From NCBI GenBank assembly GCA_963575645.1, contig OY754476.1:9238001-9302000 (forward strand): a stretch of 64,000 bases of DNA, written 5' to 3'. The position numbers were made by a program, and so were the translations under genes. Each line of letters begins with the position of its first letter. Positions within the stretch are counted from its first letter, which is position 1. The notes beneath the pieces are model-generated. The model was not told the origin of the DNA and did no database searches. It saw only the letters and a list, made by a program, of their open reading frames with translations. The stretch is from Xanthostigma xanthostigma. Taxonomy: Eukaryota > Arthropoda > Insecta > Raphidioptera > Raphidiidae. Of this stretch, positions 1 through 11,559 are shown in pieces.

Positions 1-139
1 TATTAGATTGATCGCCTTTTCTCGCTTCACAAAATGATATAAGAATCTCTAAATTCGATGGCTTATCTCCACAGTAAATAAATACAATTCCGCGAGCAAA
101 ATCATACACGTCTGCAATTAGAACATTAGAACGTGCCAT
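1..139 (-). CDS. First coding exon of an unrecognised gene, cut by the left window edge
   Basis: On the minus strand an ATG at 139-137 opens a frame that stays open to base 1 (46 codons). It starts MARSNVLIADVYDFARG and continues with a hydrophobic stretch and a Cys-Gly-Asp-Lys-Pro turn (IVFIYCGDKPSNLE). In DNA this AT-rich an open frame of that composition is mildly suggestive of coding, but not proof. The sequence upstream of the ATG (140-210) is GC-richer than its surroundings, as a 5' UTR or promoter might be. No signal peptide or known motif is visible and I do not recognise the family. It could also be a transposon fragment. The rest of the gene lies to the left of this window. Confidence 0.33.
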   Translation of the reverse strand, partial: MARSNVLIADVYDFARGIVFIYCGDKPSNLEILISFCEARKGDQSN

Positions 140-214
140 GGTAAACTACCAGGTGTAACACGCACAAGCCGCAGAAACCAGACGGCACGCGACACCTGGA
201 CTATAAACTGTACA

Positions 215-275
215 CAAAACAGTCAAACACATACACACACATACACACACATAGACGCACGCACGCACGCCGGTG
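215..275. repeat. CA/CACATA and ACGC microsatellite
   Basis: A run of CACATA-type repeats passes into (ACGC)n. It lies about 80-130 bases upstream of the possible exon at 1-139. Simple repeat; no further function is seen. Confidence 0.8.
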
Positions 276-319
276 GCACATGGACTGAATCTGCATAGGG
301 GAGTGTTGTAATATATTAC

Positions 320-1138
320 TAGTGCCCGATCGAAGATCGATTTCTGGCCGAAGCCGCAGCCGATTAATCGGCTATCACCACAACCTTCGGCAGAAGCCGA
401 AGTCGAAGACCTAAAAACCCTAAGAAATTCAGTTTAAATTGGCTACAACTGGTACAAACTACAATTAATAATATAAATGATTTTTAAGGTTTACATTGAC
501 TATATAATATAATAAAATATAGTTTAAAAAAAACTAAAAAACACGCTTTATATCGGACTAAAAAGTAAAAAATAATTGTTTTAAAATAAGCTTAAAAAGC
601 GTTGGGCGCTCGATGTACGAAAATGTGGAACAAAGCGCCCCACGCTTTTTAAGCTTATTTTAAAACAATTATTTTTTACTTTTTAGTCCGATATAAAGCG
701 TGTTTTTTAGTTTTTTTTAAACTATATTTTATTTTTCACTTTTTAGTTTGAGGATCTATAAAAGAATTTATTAATCCTGGGGGTCCTAATAAGGATAATG
801 GGAAACTGTTATCAAATTATTGCATTGTCATCGGTCCTTGATACGTATGCAAAGTTTCAAATTAATCAGACTTCGGGAAATTGGTGAAAATTATGCTCAA
901 AGATTCCGTTACGGACATACATACTTAGTTACAACCCAAACTAATATAAAGCGTATAAAAAGGTAATTTTAATCGTCTGACTAGAAGTCGCCACGTCCAT
1001 CGCGCTCTCGCTCATTCGTAACAGCTCGTTCAATTTCGGCGCTTGCTAGAAACTTTCGGGTTCGACAAAAACTTCGGCCTATTTTGGTCGAAGCAAGGTC
1101 TCGCCGAAGGTGGTTTTTTTGGCCGAAGGTGGACACTA
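320..1138 (-). mobile_element. Nonautonomous hAT-like element with exact 8-bp target duplication, carrying a nested insertion
   Basis: The element begins TAGTGCCCGATCGA and ends GGTGGACACTA. It is flanked on both sides by the identical 8-mer TATATTAC (312-319 and 1139-1146), as expected of hAT transposition. Its outer parts match, in inverted orientation, the shorter relative at 25777-26098 (shared GGCCGAAG-rich ends, a shared 'TTTTAATCGTC' segment and a 'GCGCTCTCGCTCATTCGTAAC' segment). Compared with that copy, about 430 extra bases (roughly 517-948) interrupt it, including the foldback at 511-733. There is no transposase reading frame, so it would depend on an enzyme supplied in trans. Confidence 0.82.
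511..733. repeat. Large near-perfect foldback (arms of ~100 bp)
   Basis: The left arm (about 511-613) and right arm (about 639-733) are reverse complements almost without mismatch, from 'AATAAAATATAGTTTAAA' inward to the 'AAAAAGCGT' core. The loop is only about 25 bases. It sits within the hAT-like element at 320-1138. A transcript would fold into a long double-stranded hairpin. Confidence 0.9.
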
Positions 1139-1146
1139 TATATTAC

Positions 1147-2380
1147 GTACTATCAGAGCACGTTAGTTTTTTTTTTTTTTCTTTTCAATTATCTTTCGTT
1201 TAATGAAAAATGTAATAATTTACTAATAAATGAGAATTTACGTTATACGTAGTGTCCAGCCGTCACTCGTTTTTACAACCGAAACTGAATTTCGGTTTCT
1301 GTTTCAGTTCCGGCCGAAACCGAAACTTACTTCCCGGACAATTCTAGTTTAAGCTTTTGTTCATTTTAGCTGTTGTATTTATAATGTGTTTGTATTCACA
1401 GAAGCAATTATTTAAAAAACGCACGACAGCTGATGGCCAGCACGGGCGCGAGGGGAAGCCAACAGTGACACTGACGCTCTCTGCCGTCGATCCACTACGC
1501 CGATCACTGCCGAACGCCGCACGGAAGCTCACGAACCTATAGTTTCGGCAGGCTATTGTGATGAATGCACTAGCAAAACATACAGAATTTATTTAGAATT
1601 TTATTTGCTTTATCTTTTACCAGCGGATTCCAAAGTCGCTAGTTTATAATTTTTTTCAAGGGGGGGAGGGCAGAGCTAACATTTTTAATAAGGGGAGCGT
1701 TAGTGCACAAAGGTTGGAAACCGCTATTTTACACCACTCGTCGAAACTCTATAGCCCAGTACTTTTTAAATGCGAGCTTAACTCAATTGTACTACTTATC
1801 TATAGCCTATGTTAATATGTTAAATTCCAAGGCAACTTGGCCCTTATAAAATAGAGATACATAATATTTGTCGTCTATAGTTCGGCCTGAAAGCAACAGT
1901 TAGCCACTATGTTTAAGTTAAAAAAATCATAACTGTAACTACTAAATTGTTCATTAGTATTACATAAACAAAAATTAACTAAACCTGAAACATATAGGTA
2001 TAGCGATCATATGGTTCGTCTATTACAAACTGGATAATATTGAAATTAGCTTTTTGTTGTGTCCAAGGTGGACACAGTTATGTCCACGGTGAACACAGTC
2101 GATACAAATCGATACAAATATCTGTGATTGCCACTCGCTCCATTTAATTAAGACAAAAAAATAATTAACATAAATCAACAGGTTCAGTACGATAACTCAA
2201 TGCGCCAAATTTTGACTGTTTTATTTTAGTCATAGAAAACGCTAAATTTTGACGTTCCTCAAAAATACGTAAAAACTTTTCGTCTTTCACTGTCATTTTT
2301 TTAATCTAACCGATCAGAAATCACATATAAACGTCATAGGGACTGGTGTAGAATTACCGTATTACTATCTCACATTGTAA
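1147..2380. other. No gene seen; repeat debris
   Basis: About 1250-1347 holds another fragment related to the GGCCGAAG hAT family (starts TAGTGTCCAG, contains CCGAAACCGAAAC), without a recognisable duplication. A short paired motif GGTGGACACAG / GGTGAACACAG lies near 2069-2098. The rest is AT-rich sequence without an open frame that looks coding. Confidence 0.5.
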
Positions 2381-2616
2381 CACGATCCCGTAATTGTTTT
2401 TTAAAGAACTCCCCCAAACGCTCTAATTTTTCACTGTGAAAAAAAACGCCATCGCATCGACACGACCCCGTAATTGTTTTTTAAAGAACTTCCCCCAAAC
2501 GCCTTCGCCTTTTCTCTGCGCAAAAAAAAACGCCAACGCATCGACACGACCCCTTACTTGTTTTTTAAAGAACTTCCCCCAAACGCATTCCCGTTTTCAC
2601 TGCGCAAAAAAAAATT
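2381..2616. repeat. Tandem repeat, about 2.9 units of 80-84 bp
   Basis: Units begin CACGA(C/T)CCC at 2381, 2461 and 2545 and contain TTGTTTTTTAAAGAACT followed by CCCCCAAACGC. The three units differ by a few substitutions and small indels. The open frame that runs through it only mirrors the repeat and is not a gene. Confidence 0.85.
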
Positions 2617-3383
2617 ATAAAATAAATTTTCCACACTTAAAACGGCTAATAACACTGTTATATGTTATTTAAAATAATAACTGTGTATTTCCAATGGATA
2701 CTTTGCACATCGAGTTATCGTACTAACCTAAGTCCTAAATCAACTTTAAAAGGGCTATCGGTGATATTTAATTAATAATTACAATTCATAAAAGTACGTT
2801 TATCCGTCAGTATTACTAACAATCGCTATATAATATGCGAATCGATAATATCGCATTATGAAATACTAATGGCGTAATAAACACAAAACTGTGATCAAAA
2901 TCACAGTTTTTTAATCATTGACATTAGAAAGTACCAATCACAAATCACGTTGCGATTGAAAAGTAGTATCACTAGTGAAGCTCTACAATTTCGATTTTGT
3001 AAAGTTTATAATAAGAGTAGAGATATCCAACTCAGTTAAAAAATTTTACCATACAGTTTTGCATCGGTTTTGAATTTGGAGCACCTGAAAGAAGCAATAA
3101 ATAAGTTCGGTAACACTTGATTACTTTAAATCTATTGGTTCTACACCAGCTCTGAGCTTATATTTCTATATTAATATATATTATAGAAACTATATACATC
3201 TATGTATATATATATATATATATATAATAATGCTTTTTCTCCATGGCGCACTGCCTTCCAATAGCACCTGGTCTATTACAGGCATGTACAACAAAATTAT
3301 ATTCTCATTGAAACTTGGAAAGGTATGATTTTCTTTTCACCCCAATTTCTCTAAAAACAATCCCAATTCTATTGTATTTTTAT
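2617..3383. other. No gene seen
   Basis: AT-rich sequence with a (TA)n tract near 3170-3230. No coding pattern, RNA gene or bounded repeat was recognised. Confidence 0.5.
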
Positions 3384-3391
3384 GTCTCAAC

Positions 3392-3963
3392 TAGTGATGT
3401 GCCCGGATATCCGTATCCGTATCCGCCGATATCCGAGGGAAAAGAAAGATCCGTAACCGTATCCGCGGATATCCGAGGGAGAAGAAAGATCCGTATCCGT
3501 ATCCGTATCCGTTTGTTTTCTTTTACCTTATTAATTTTCAATTCATAGATGAAATTTTATATATATAGGTGATTAGGTAATAATGAAAAACTGTTAAATT
3601 CCATTCAGATTATTTTTTATTTCTTAAAATCGTATTTGGCACCTTTATATTGCAAAAATTTATCGTAGTGAGTACCATCCCAATAGTACATAACTCAAAG
3701 GTACTAATAAAAAACTATCTTTATAATGAGATATTGCACATCGATCTCTGGAAAGAGACAATCTGTTATGAGAATTAACTCTTAAAGAAGTCAGTAACTT
3801 TTTCCCATAACAGTCTCTTTCCAAAGGTCGATGTGCAATATTTACCGCCGCGTACTCTAAGAGAGTTAAGATCCGTATCCGTATCCGCGGATCTTGAAAC
3901 CAAATATCCGTATTCAGATCCGTATCCGCGGATATGCATTTTTAACGATCCGGCACATCACTA
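3392..3963. mobile_element. hAT-type MITE with TATCCG hexamer arrays and an internal foldback
   Basis: Terminal inverted repeats TAGTGATGTGCC...GGCACATCACTA bound the element. The 8-bp duplication GTCTCAAC is exact on both sides (3384-3391 and 3964-3971). Just inside each end are arrays of the hexamer TATCCG or its variants (about 3407-3512 and 3870-3935). In the middle, about 3731-3840, is an inverted repeat with arms containing TATTGCACATCGA / TCGATGTGCAATA. There is no transposase frame. The element is well preserved, so it probably inserted fairly recently. Confidence 0.9.
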
Positions 3964-3971
3964 GTCTCAAC

Positions 3972-5467
3972 TAACGAGCCTTTTTTCTGAAGTACGAAAC
4001 ATTATGCACTATTAGCGCTAGTAGTACAGTATTTCTCAATACCCATTAAAAGATATAGAGAAAATGAATGCAAAAAAATGTTTTTGACAGAAGACGACGT
4101 AAAACGCTGGCTAACTAATTTAAAATTGCAAGTATTTATAGTCAAATGTATTACACTAAGTACTAAATAATTATAAGTTTCAAACTTATTCAAGAACAAA
4201 AACAGAGTCATAGTTATTATATATTTGGTAATTTAAAAAATGCAGGTATTAGTAATTAATTAATTTAAATCTATAAAAAATATTGTAAAAAAAACTTTTT
4301 AAAGACTAGCTTTTATTGCAGTGTACTAAAACGGAAATAAAATTAAAGCTTAAAAAAACTAAAAACACCCGCTTTTATAGCAATGTGGTCCAAAAAGTAT
4401 AAATTCATTTTTAAATTTATACATTTTGTTCAACAGCGACAGGAACTCCCTCAATCTCGATATAATTCAATTTTTTGAATAAGCTATTCTCATTTTAAAT
4501 TTATTGAAAAAATTAAATTATCTCGAGTTGAAGGGAATTTTTAATTAATAAGCCAAATGCGAAGCTTAATCCTCAAACTATCTATCTATCTATCAAAACT
4601 AATAAGAACAGTTGTAAAATGTCTTTTCCAAGTAGAGTTTGTAAGCCGTTTACAATCAGAGATCATGTTTAAACTAATTTTGTTTCGTAAATTTATTTAT
4701 TCAACGACGATGGCGTTTTTAAGAATGTTCTCTTTTAACAGTTTGTAATATTTGCAAACTTTAAAAAAACATTTTCTATAATTTATTATTCCATTAAAAC
4801 TTTTAATATGAATCGGGAAAAAATCGTGCAAGTTGTCCATTGTTGTACACGGTTAGTATAGTGTAGCATGTACCATCATCAACCATCAGCATGTGTCGGT
4901 TGTCGAGTATCTGTTGCGATTGTCACATCACAAGGTACTCTTATGTTCATTTTGAGATACCTGCCCGGGTTATCAGGGCACATTGTATAATTGCTTTGCC
5001 AGTGTATGCTTTCTGTGGACCAAATAACAGATGTTTTCGTAAAACACCTTGTGAACAGTGAAAACCATTCGTACCAAATGTTATTTAGTTTCTTCATAAA
5101 GACAACAGAATACAATGTATATTTGATGTTCTCAGAAGATTCCGGAACCAATTTCATATATTTTTTTAAACCTCCCCCAAGGATAGTCAAGTCTACATGT
5201 GCCAGCACAATATTTTAACATGACAAATGACAATATCGTAATATAGGTAGGACGAATTTTACTATAATCTTACTATATAGATTTATAAAGGACCATTTCA
5301 AAGAATTTAAAGTAATTCTGATTGCCCACATAAGGCAAACAAACTATGTTTGGCCATAGGACAAAGGATACCAAAGCCGAAAAACCAGCATAGTTGCATC
5401 ATATCCTGATTGTATTTACTACATTTTTTTATTATTAACGCGTGTTCACCAATTCCAAATAATATTA
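3972..5467. other. No established gene; one unexplained open frame
   Basis: Mostly AT-rich sequence. Minus-strand 5208-4879 is open for 109 codons (starts MLAHVDLTILGGG, later MCPDNPGRYLKMN). That is long for this base composition, but it has no recognised domain and another frame is open opposite it. I treat it as a possible remnant exon only. Confidence 0.4.
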
Positions 5468-5765
5468 TAGTACGTGCTACGGATCTAAAATGTTCGGAAG
5501 TTAGTCACAAACAGCGTCGCAAAGAGCCGTTGATACTCCCACTACCTCCCAGCTACCTGCACGGAACGTGCGCTCGTCGGTGATTGGCCGTGATCGTTCG
5601 TTGCCTTTGTCACTTGTCGCTTTCCTGCTTTAAAGTACAGTCGAGTACGCTATTGTCAAGTTCTATTGCCATGTTAGTTTTGTTGAATTCTGAGTTTGTA
5701 ATTTTTCAACAGACTGTACAAGCGCAAGCCTGCATTCGCTTCTTTTAGATTCGTGGTGCGTACTA
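5468..5765. mobile_element. TA-flanked MITE, family M, copy 1
   Basis: Starts TAGTACGTGCTACGGATCT and ends with the inverse (AGATTCGTGGTGCGTACTA). It is flanked by TA on both sides, as for Tc1/mariner-type insertions. It shares most of its length with the copies at 7348-7670 and 13035-13357, including AAAGTACAGTCGAGTACG and CAACAGACTGTACAAGCG. This copy has lost about 25 bases relative to the others. The subterminal GGAAGTTAG / CTAACTTCC pairing extends the inverted repeats to about 35 bp. It encodes no protein. Confidence 0.8.
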
Positions 5766-5807
5766 TATCTGCAGTTTGTATTTGATAGAATCGCCAAAAA
5801 AAGTATA

Positions 5808-5898
5808 AACATTTTCGTGGAGACCAATTTTGGAACGTAAGTCGACGCAAAAACGAAGGCAATCTACAAATTCGGACGAAGTCGGACCGGGCCACTAG
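5808..5898 (+). mobile_element. Helitron 3' end fragment
   Basis: Ends GGACCGGGCCACTAG followed by T. About 80 bases match the intact small Helitron at 27909-28110 (shared ACCAATTTTG, AACGTAAGTCGACG and AATCTACAAAT). The 5' part is missing. Confidence 0.6.
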
Positions 5899-7347
5899 TA
5901 ATTATATATGTATGTAGGTTGGCATGTTCCTGTGGGACACTCGATATATTTTACGTACCATACATAATGCGTTAACTATTAACCGTCGACCTTACTTACG
6001 TTTTTAATTATTTACATATCACTATACAAAATTAACGCGTCTAGACTTTTATATAAATACTAAAATTATCTTTAAATCGAAGATTCGTCTCGTCTTTCTG
6101 GAAGAAAGCGGTTATAGAATAGATTATAGAAGATAATTACTATTAAAGCAAGGAACGGTAATATAGTTAAGGCTCTCAGAAGGCAGAAGTTTCCTGGAAG
6201 GTCTCAGAATACGCGTCTATGGTCTGTATTCAGAAATTTAAGTCTTCTGTATCGGAAATTTAAGATTTTAAGTTTTAACGAAAGTATTCGTCGACAATTT
6301 TAGCTTCGCACGCAATGGACGCTCTCTGTCCCGCATTATGTAACGTTAAAAATGGTCACCCCTAAGTATGATGATAGGGTCTAAGAATCGTGACCGTTTT
6401 CGAGTCCAAACAAATTATGGCCTTGCGTTCCGCATACATTTAAATATCATACAAAATATTCGAAACATCCGCAAGGAAATAAAATTAATTGATAAAATAT
6501 CTCGTTGAGTATACCGAAAATAAACAAAAATTATTGCAATAAAACCTAGAATTTAGTCGATTGGATTTCATGTAAAATATAAACCGTTAATAAAGATATT
6601 TTTTGTGTACCTTGGTGGCACTGTTTAAAATATATGTGTTTTTAATATTCATAAATTTTTATTTTTATAAGTTTGTATGAAGACAACATCCGGAACGACG
6701 TTGCTCTAGCAGACAGAAAGCATTGGTTAGAACAATTCAGAATCAGTTTTGCGCCATTAAAAAACACAGTTTATGTAAAATGTGTCTTCGCATGGCAGTT
6801 AAGCGCATTGACTGAAACGGATTTGAAGGCAGTTTCAACCGTAACAATACAAAATCACGTTCTATGTACACATGTATTGTTTCCTAAAACACAGACAAAA
6901 TAATCCACAAAAGCTCGTGGTCAAAAACTGCAAGATTTTTGTAAATGCTAATGCTAATAACTAGCGTTTAGGGTGTAAATAATTATACTACAATCAGCAG
7001 TCAGCGCGAGCGGTCGGAATTTCTGTTTTCGAGGTGTTTTAAAGGTGTAAAAAACTAGTGGTTTAAAAAAAAATGGAAATATGGATAATTTATTGAATAT
7101 AATTCATGAAAAAAACAGACAAACTATAGTTGTAAAAGTTTCAAACTTCTAGCGACTGCCAATTAGACCAATTCTATCAAAATGATATTTGATAAGTTTT
7201 TGCGTTATATTCAATAAATTAGCCCTGTCAAATATCACTTAAAAAAAAGTTTTTTACAGCCTTTAATAAAGCTCTTCGACTTGCCGATTGTAACACATTT
7301 ATTTACACACTAAATATTACTAGGATAATCTTATAAAGTATACTTTA
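5899..7347. other. No established gene; one short open frame
   Basis: A plus-strand frame at 6673-6903 (starts MYEDNIRNDVALADRKHW) has a protein-like mix of residues after a weak acceptor-like TTTTTATAAG. There is no partner exon and the family is not recognised. The remainder is AT-rich sequence without features. Confidence 0.35.
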
Positions 7348-7670
7348 TAGTACGCGCCACGAATCTAAAAGGCTCGGAAGTTAGATGCGAATGCAGGCTT
7401 GCGCTTGTACAGTCTGTTGAAAAACTACAAACTCGCAACTCAACAAAACTAACATAGCAATAACAACTTGCCAATAGCGTACTCGACTGTACTTTAAAGC
7501 AGGAAAGCGACAAGTGACAAAGGCAACGAGCGATCACGGCCAATCACCGACGAGCGCACGTTTCGTGCAAGTAGCTGGAAGGTGGTGGGAGTATCAACTG
7601 CTCTAAAATGTGCCTTTGCGACGCTGTTTGTGACTAGCTTCCGAACCTTTTAGATCCGTGGCGCGTACTA
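7348..7670. mobile_element. TA-flanked MITE, family M, copy 2
   Basis: Starts TAGTACGCGCCACGAATCT, ends GATCCGTGGCGCGTACTA, and is flanked by TA at 7346-7347 and 7671-7672. It is 323 bases, the same length as the copy at 13035-13357 and mostly matching it in inverted orientation. The open frames across it recur in the other copies and are properties of the repeat. Confidence 0.85.
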
Positions 7671-7672
7671 TA

Positions 7673-10600
7673 CAAAAATCTTGCAATATTTTCCACGAGC
7701 TCGTGAGCTGTAATATTTGTGGCTACAAGGCGAAGTAGCTTATGTAACATTTTAACTTATTACTTTTAATTTGAAGACATGAATTCTTCCTGTAGTAGGT
7801 ATATGTATTTTTATTATTTTCTCAGGAACTTCTGACTGATTTGAAAACTTTTTTTAAATAAACTGCTAGTGTATGGTTCTGATGAGAATATAAATGCTGA
7901 ATTTAATATTTGTTCTTTTTTACAGTTTACTGCAATAATTTCACCTTTTTACTGGCAGAAACGCTCTGTTATTGGTTTTAGTGTAATAACTTGAAAGTTA
8001 AAATTAATAACGAAAAGACAAGTTTTGAAAACAAATCGATGTCTGCTTAACAATTTGATTGAAAAAAAAAATGAAAAAATCAAAAATATAAAAAGTGAGA
8101 TACGTCAGTTTGCTAGGTAAAAATATTCCATATCTTAAAAATCAGCTGTTAAATTAATTTACTGTATTCGGGACTAATTTGTTACAAAGCCCAACGTAGG
8201 GATGTATGTAAAGAAAATGCATATGCCGTGATAATAGTAAGAATTGAGAATAATCTAAGCTGTCAGATGCAAGTTGCAATGTCATATGCGTTTTAAGAAA
8301 AGGTTGCGGCAAATGGTGTACATATTTTTAAAAAATCACTAATCTGCTGTATAGAATATGTTTTATAAAATAACACATTGCGGTAAACAAGACCATCTGT
8401 GGCACGCGCCATCTTTCGAAACAAAAAACGCGCATGAAAAATAAGACTGCACTTGGTTTTGCCACTGTATACAGAGAGTTCGCTAAATATTGACATTTAT
8501 CGGTTGTAACGCTAACGATGCATTTTAAATAGAAGATGCAAAATATGGAATTATTCCCTATTTCAAATATGTAAAATGGTTTTAACAAATACATTTGAAA
8601 TACAAAATGCAAAATAAGTAAATATAATCTTAATAAAATTCTTTTTGTTAATTATTGATATTTTTTTATTGTTTATGTAAAACGAAACTTAAGAGTTAAA
8701 CAGGGTTTAAACAGGAGAAGCCCTGTATTTTAAATCATTTTTTAAAAAATTTTATTTTCAATACCTCAATACCTTTACTAGTAAAATAAACTGTTACATC
8801 GTAATATCCATCTTAACCCCCCCCCCCCGGATTTATTAGGAACGCAGGCACTCAGCCACAACAAACGAAAAAAGACCTTTTTGTTGCGGAATTTTGCTCT
8901 CCAAATGTGCACACGGCAATATTTTGCTAAAAAAAGGTCATTCGTATTAATAAAACTTAAAAAATTTTGATAAAAATAGGTTTCAAAACTATTACAAATG
9001 CTAAATTATATTTAGAAGGACATATTAAAAATAGAATATAAAATTAAGTATTCTGCATTTTGTGTTTTAAAAAGATCTATTCCAAATAAGTAGATAACAT
9101 CTCTGTGAAATCGTGTTATCAAAGAAAATTAATCCACGTACTTTTGTAACAATTATTGTTTTTGTTCAAAATCATTTCAAAATTGCGTTACTTAATTTCC
9201 TACTAGCCGCTGTCCGCGGTTTCGCACGTGATTGAAATGACAACAGTATAGTCTCCACCGTATAGTCTTGCCTGGTTGAACCCAGCTCGGTAGAGACAAC
9301 AGTTAGTAGTGGAGTCTTCGGTTCTATACAAAATGATTTGGAAAGCCTCAAATAGTTTACTTAATTAAGATTGTAATTATGCGAGTGGTTTATTTTTTAC
9401 ATGACCTATTGCAGTTGATAGTAAAAAAATGACCTCTTATAAATTCTGATAATACATTAAAGGAAAATCCTAGAAATTTTCTATTATTGGTAAGCAAATG
9501 TTTGCAAAATTTAACTTTGGCGAAGACTTATTTTTTGAAATTTTGTATAAAATATACAGTCTGTGCAATAGTTGAATAGAGTATCGTTTTAAGCAGATTG
9601 GCGCCAGAAACTTTCGTTCATTTGGGAAAAATCTCGCAGCTGTCGATATTTAGAAGTACGATATTCAGAACACATTCTGTGTATTTACTGCAGGCAATAT
9701 AGCAAACCTGTGCTCTTCAAAATGTTATAGTGTAAGGAAATATGCTTAGAGCGTTCGTTGAAAATAAGCCGCTTTAACCACCCTCTTTCAGATATGGTTT
9801 TCAGTTTGTTTTCTGGGCGGGTAAAATCAAAAAATTTTTTAAAGTTTTATTAATATCACACAAGCTCACGAAGGAAGGTTAAGGCCGTAGATGTGGGGGG
9901 GGGGGTAAAGGGGGTAATTGCATCCCGAGGACCATAATAATAAAAAAAACTGAAAATATTACGAATACCTAACTAAAAAAACAAATTGCAGCAGCGTATC
10001 TTGTAACATAATTAATATATATTAATGCTTGTATATTTTTATTGAGGAAATAAATAAATTAATTAATTAATAAATTAACTATATGAATCATTTGCCTATC
10101 TACTCAATGTGCGGTGGGTGAACGCAACAAAGCGTATCGAAAATATATCTGCGTCTCTTTCTTCGATGTAATTCCCTGATTTCTCCGATGATAGGATTGG
10201 TTGATGTACTTGTATTCAATCTCTGTTTGTCTTTTTCTATGACGTTAACATGGGCGTACCCAGCTTTTGGCCCAGGAGGGGGCAAATTAGAAATTTCTTA
10301 AGCCGGGTCCCCCGTGCTTGTTTTGCCCTCCTGGATACGCCAGTGCTTACGGCGTAAAAAAAGACAGAAGTATATGTTTGCACCCGAATAGTTCGATTGC
10401 GATTTTATTCCTATGCTCAGTATAGAATAAAAGTATATGGTAACAAAACATTTTTACGAATCATGGTTATAGGTACATCATAATATACACGATGCAGGTA
10501 TAAAGTAAGGCGTCCAAAGAAGGCTCCAAGGTACGTTTATAAGATGGAGAATACATTGTAAGTCAGTCAGGTAGATCATAGAGAAGAGCAGAAGGGAGGA

Positions 10601-11217
10601 TATGACAGCTGCTCCTTCTTGCTACCAGGACATCTGTTGATTATCACCACTCCTCTTGCTCTAGTCTTTCATGGCTTTGCTATCTGACACCGTTTGCAAG
10701 CTTACCTTAACCTTCGTGTTTCTTCTATTAATTGCCTCTTTCATTAATGAATATGCTTGCATGCGAAATATTTTATTTAGATTTTTAGGTGCCGCTTAGA
10801 TTGTAGATTATAGACGCTGGACAATTGAGGTTATTTAATTAGCGTCTTTAGTGCATATTGTATATATTGATCTACAAAAGGTTCTTACGGCAAAGATTCA
10901 TAACAGTTAGAAACTTATTTATTTCTGTAACCAAAACTGAAACCAAAACCACGGTTTTAGCAAAAAAAAAAAATCGTGGGAATCGATTTTCGTTGAAGTT
11001 TTCATTTTTCGTTTTTAGAAAACCATTTTTTTTTGCATTTTTCAGGAGAGTTGTCTAAAGATACCCCACTCAACGAGGTAAGTGCAAAATTAACTCGAGT
11101 ACCTACACATTTCACTCTATAGGAGGGAGTTCAAAAAAAGTATTTTTCCAAAAAGCAATTTTTGTTTTTGGGTCATTAATTTTAACGTTCGTATACCAAA
11201 TTTTATCTAAATCTATA
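7673..11217. other. No gene seen; scattered repeat ends
   Basis: At 9203-9206 a minus-strand Helitron 3' end is visible: the reverse strand reads CGAAACCGCGGACAGCGGCTAG with a CCGC/GCGG stem. Its 5' limit is not clear. About 10248-10345 is a short inverted-repeat remnant (GGGCGTACCCAG ... CTGGATACGCC). Poly-C and poly-G runs lie at about 8818-8828 and 9894-9905. Nothing else is recognised. Confidence 0.5.
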
Positions 11218-11559
11218 TCTATACTAATATATAAAGCTGAAGAGTTTGTTTGGTTGAACGCGCTAATCTCAGAAACTACTGGTAATTCGAATTGAAAAAA
11301 ATGTTTTTTGGTTGGATAGCCCATTTATCGAGGAAGGCTATAGGCTATATAATAGCACGCTACGACCAATAGGAGTGGAGCATCAATGAAAAATATTGCC
11401 AAATGTAACTCAAAATTTGTCCGTCCGACAAAAACTTTTGAACGGTAACTCCGATCATCATGAAATTTGGACACAACATTCATCTCGGTAAACTAAGATG
11501 AATGTGGTACTCCCCCATTCGTTCTTTTGCACCCGGGTGAAACCGGGCGGGACCGCTAG
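11218..11559 (+). mobile_element. Nonautonomous Helitron, family A, intact ends
   Basis: Begins TCTATACTAATATATAAAG and ends with the hairpin region CCCGGGTGAAACCGGGCGG and then GACCGCTAG. It is inserted between A and T, the Helitron rule. There are no terminal inverted repeats and no target duplication. It is 342 bases and noncoding. Close relatives lie at 29398-29734, 39503-39849 and 56931-57268. Confidence 0.88.

Noticed and set aside
2436..2672. Frame with repeated FLKNFPQT peptide
   Set aside because: It simply translates the 80-84-bp tandem repeat; the first unit breaks the frame and no gene context exists.
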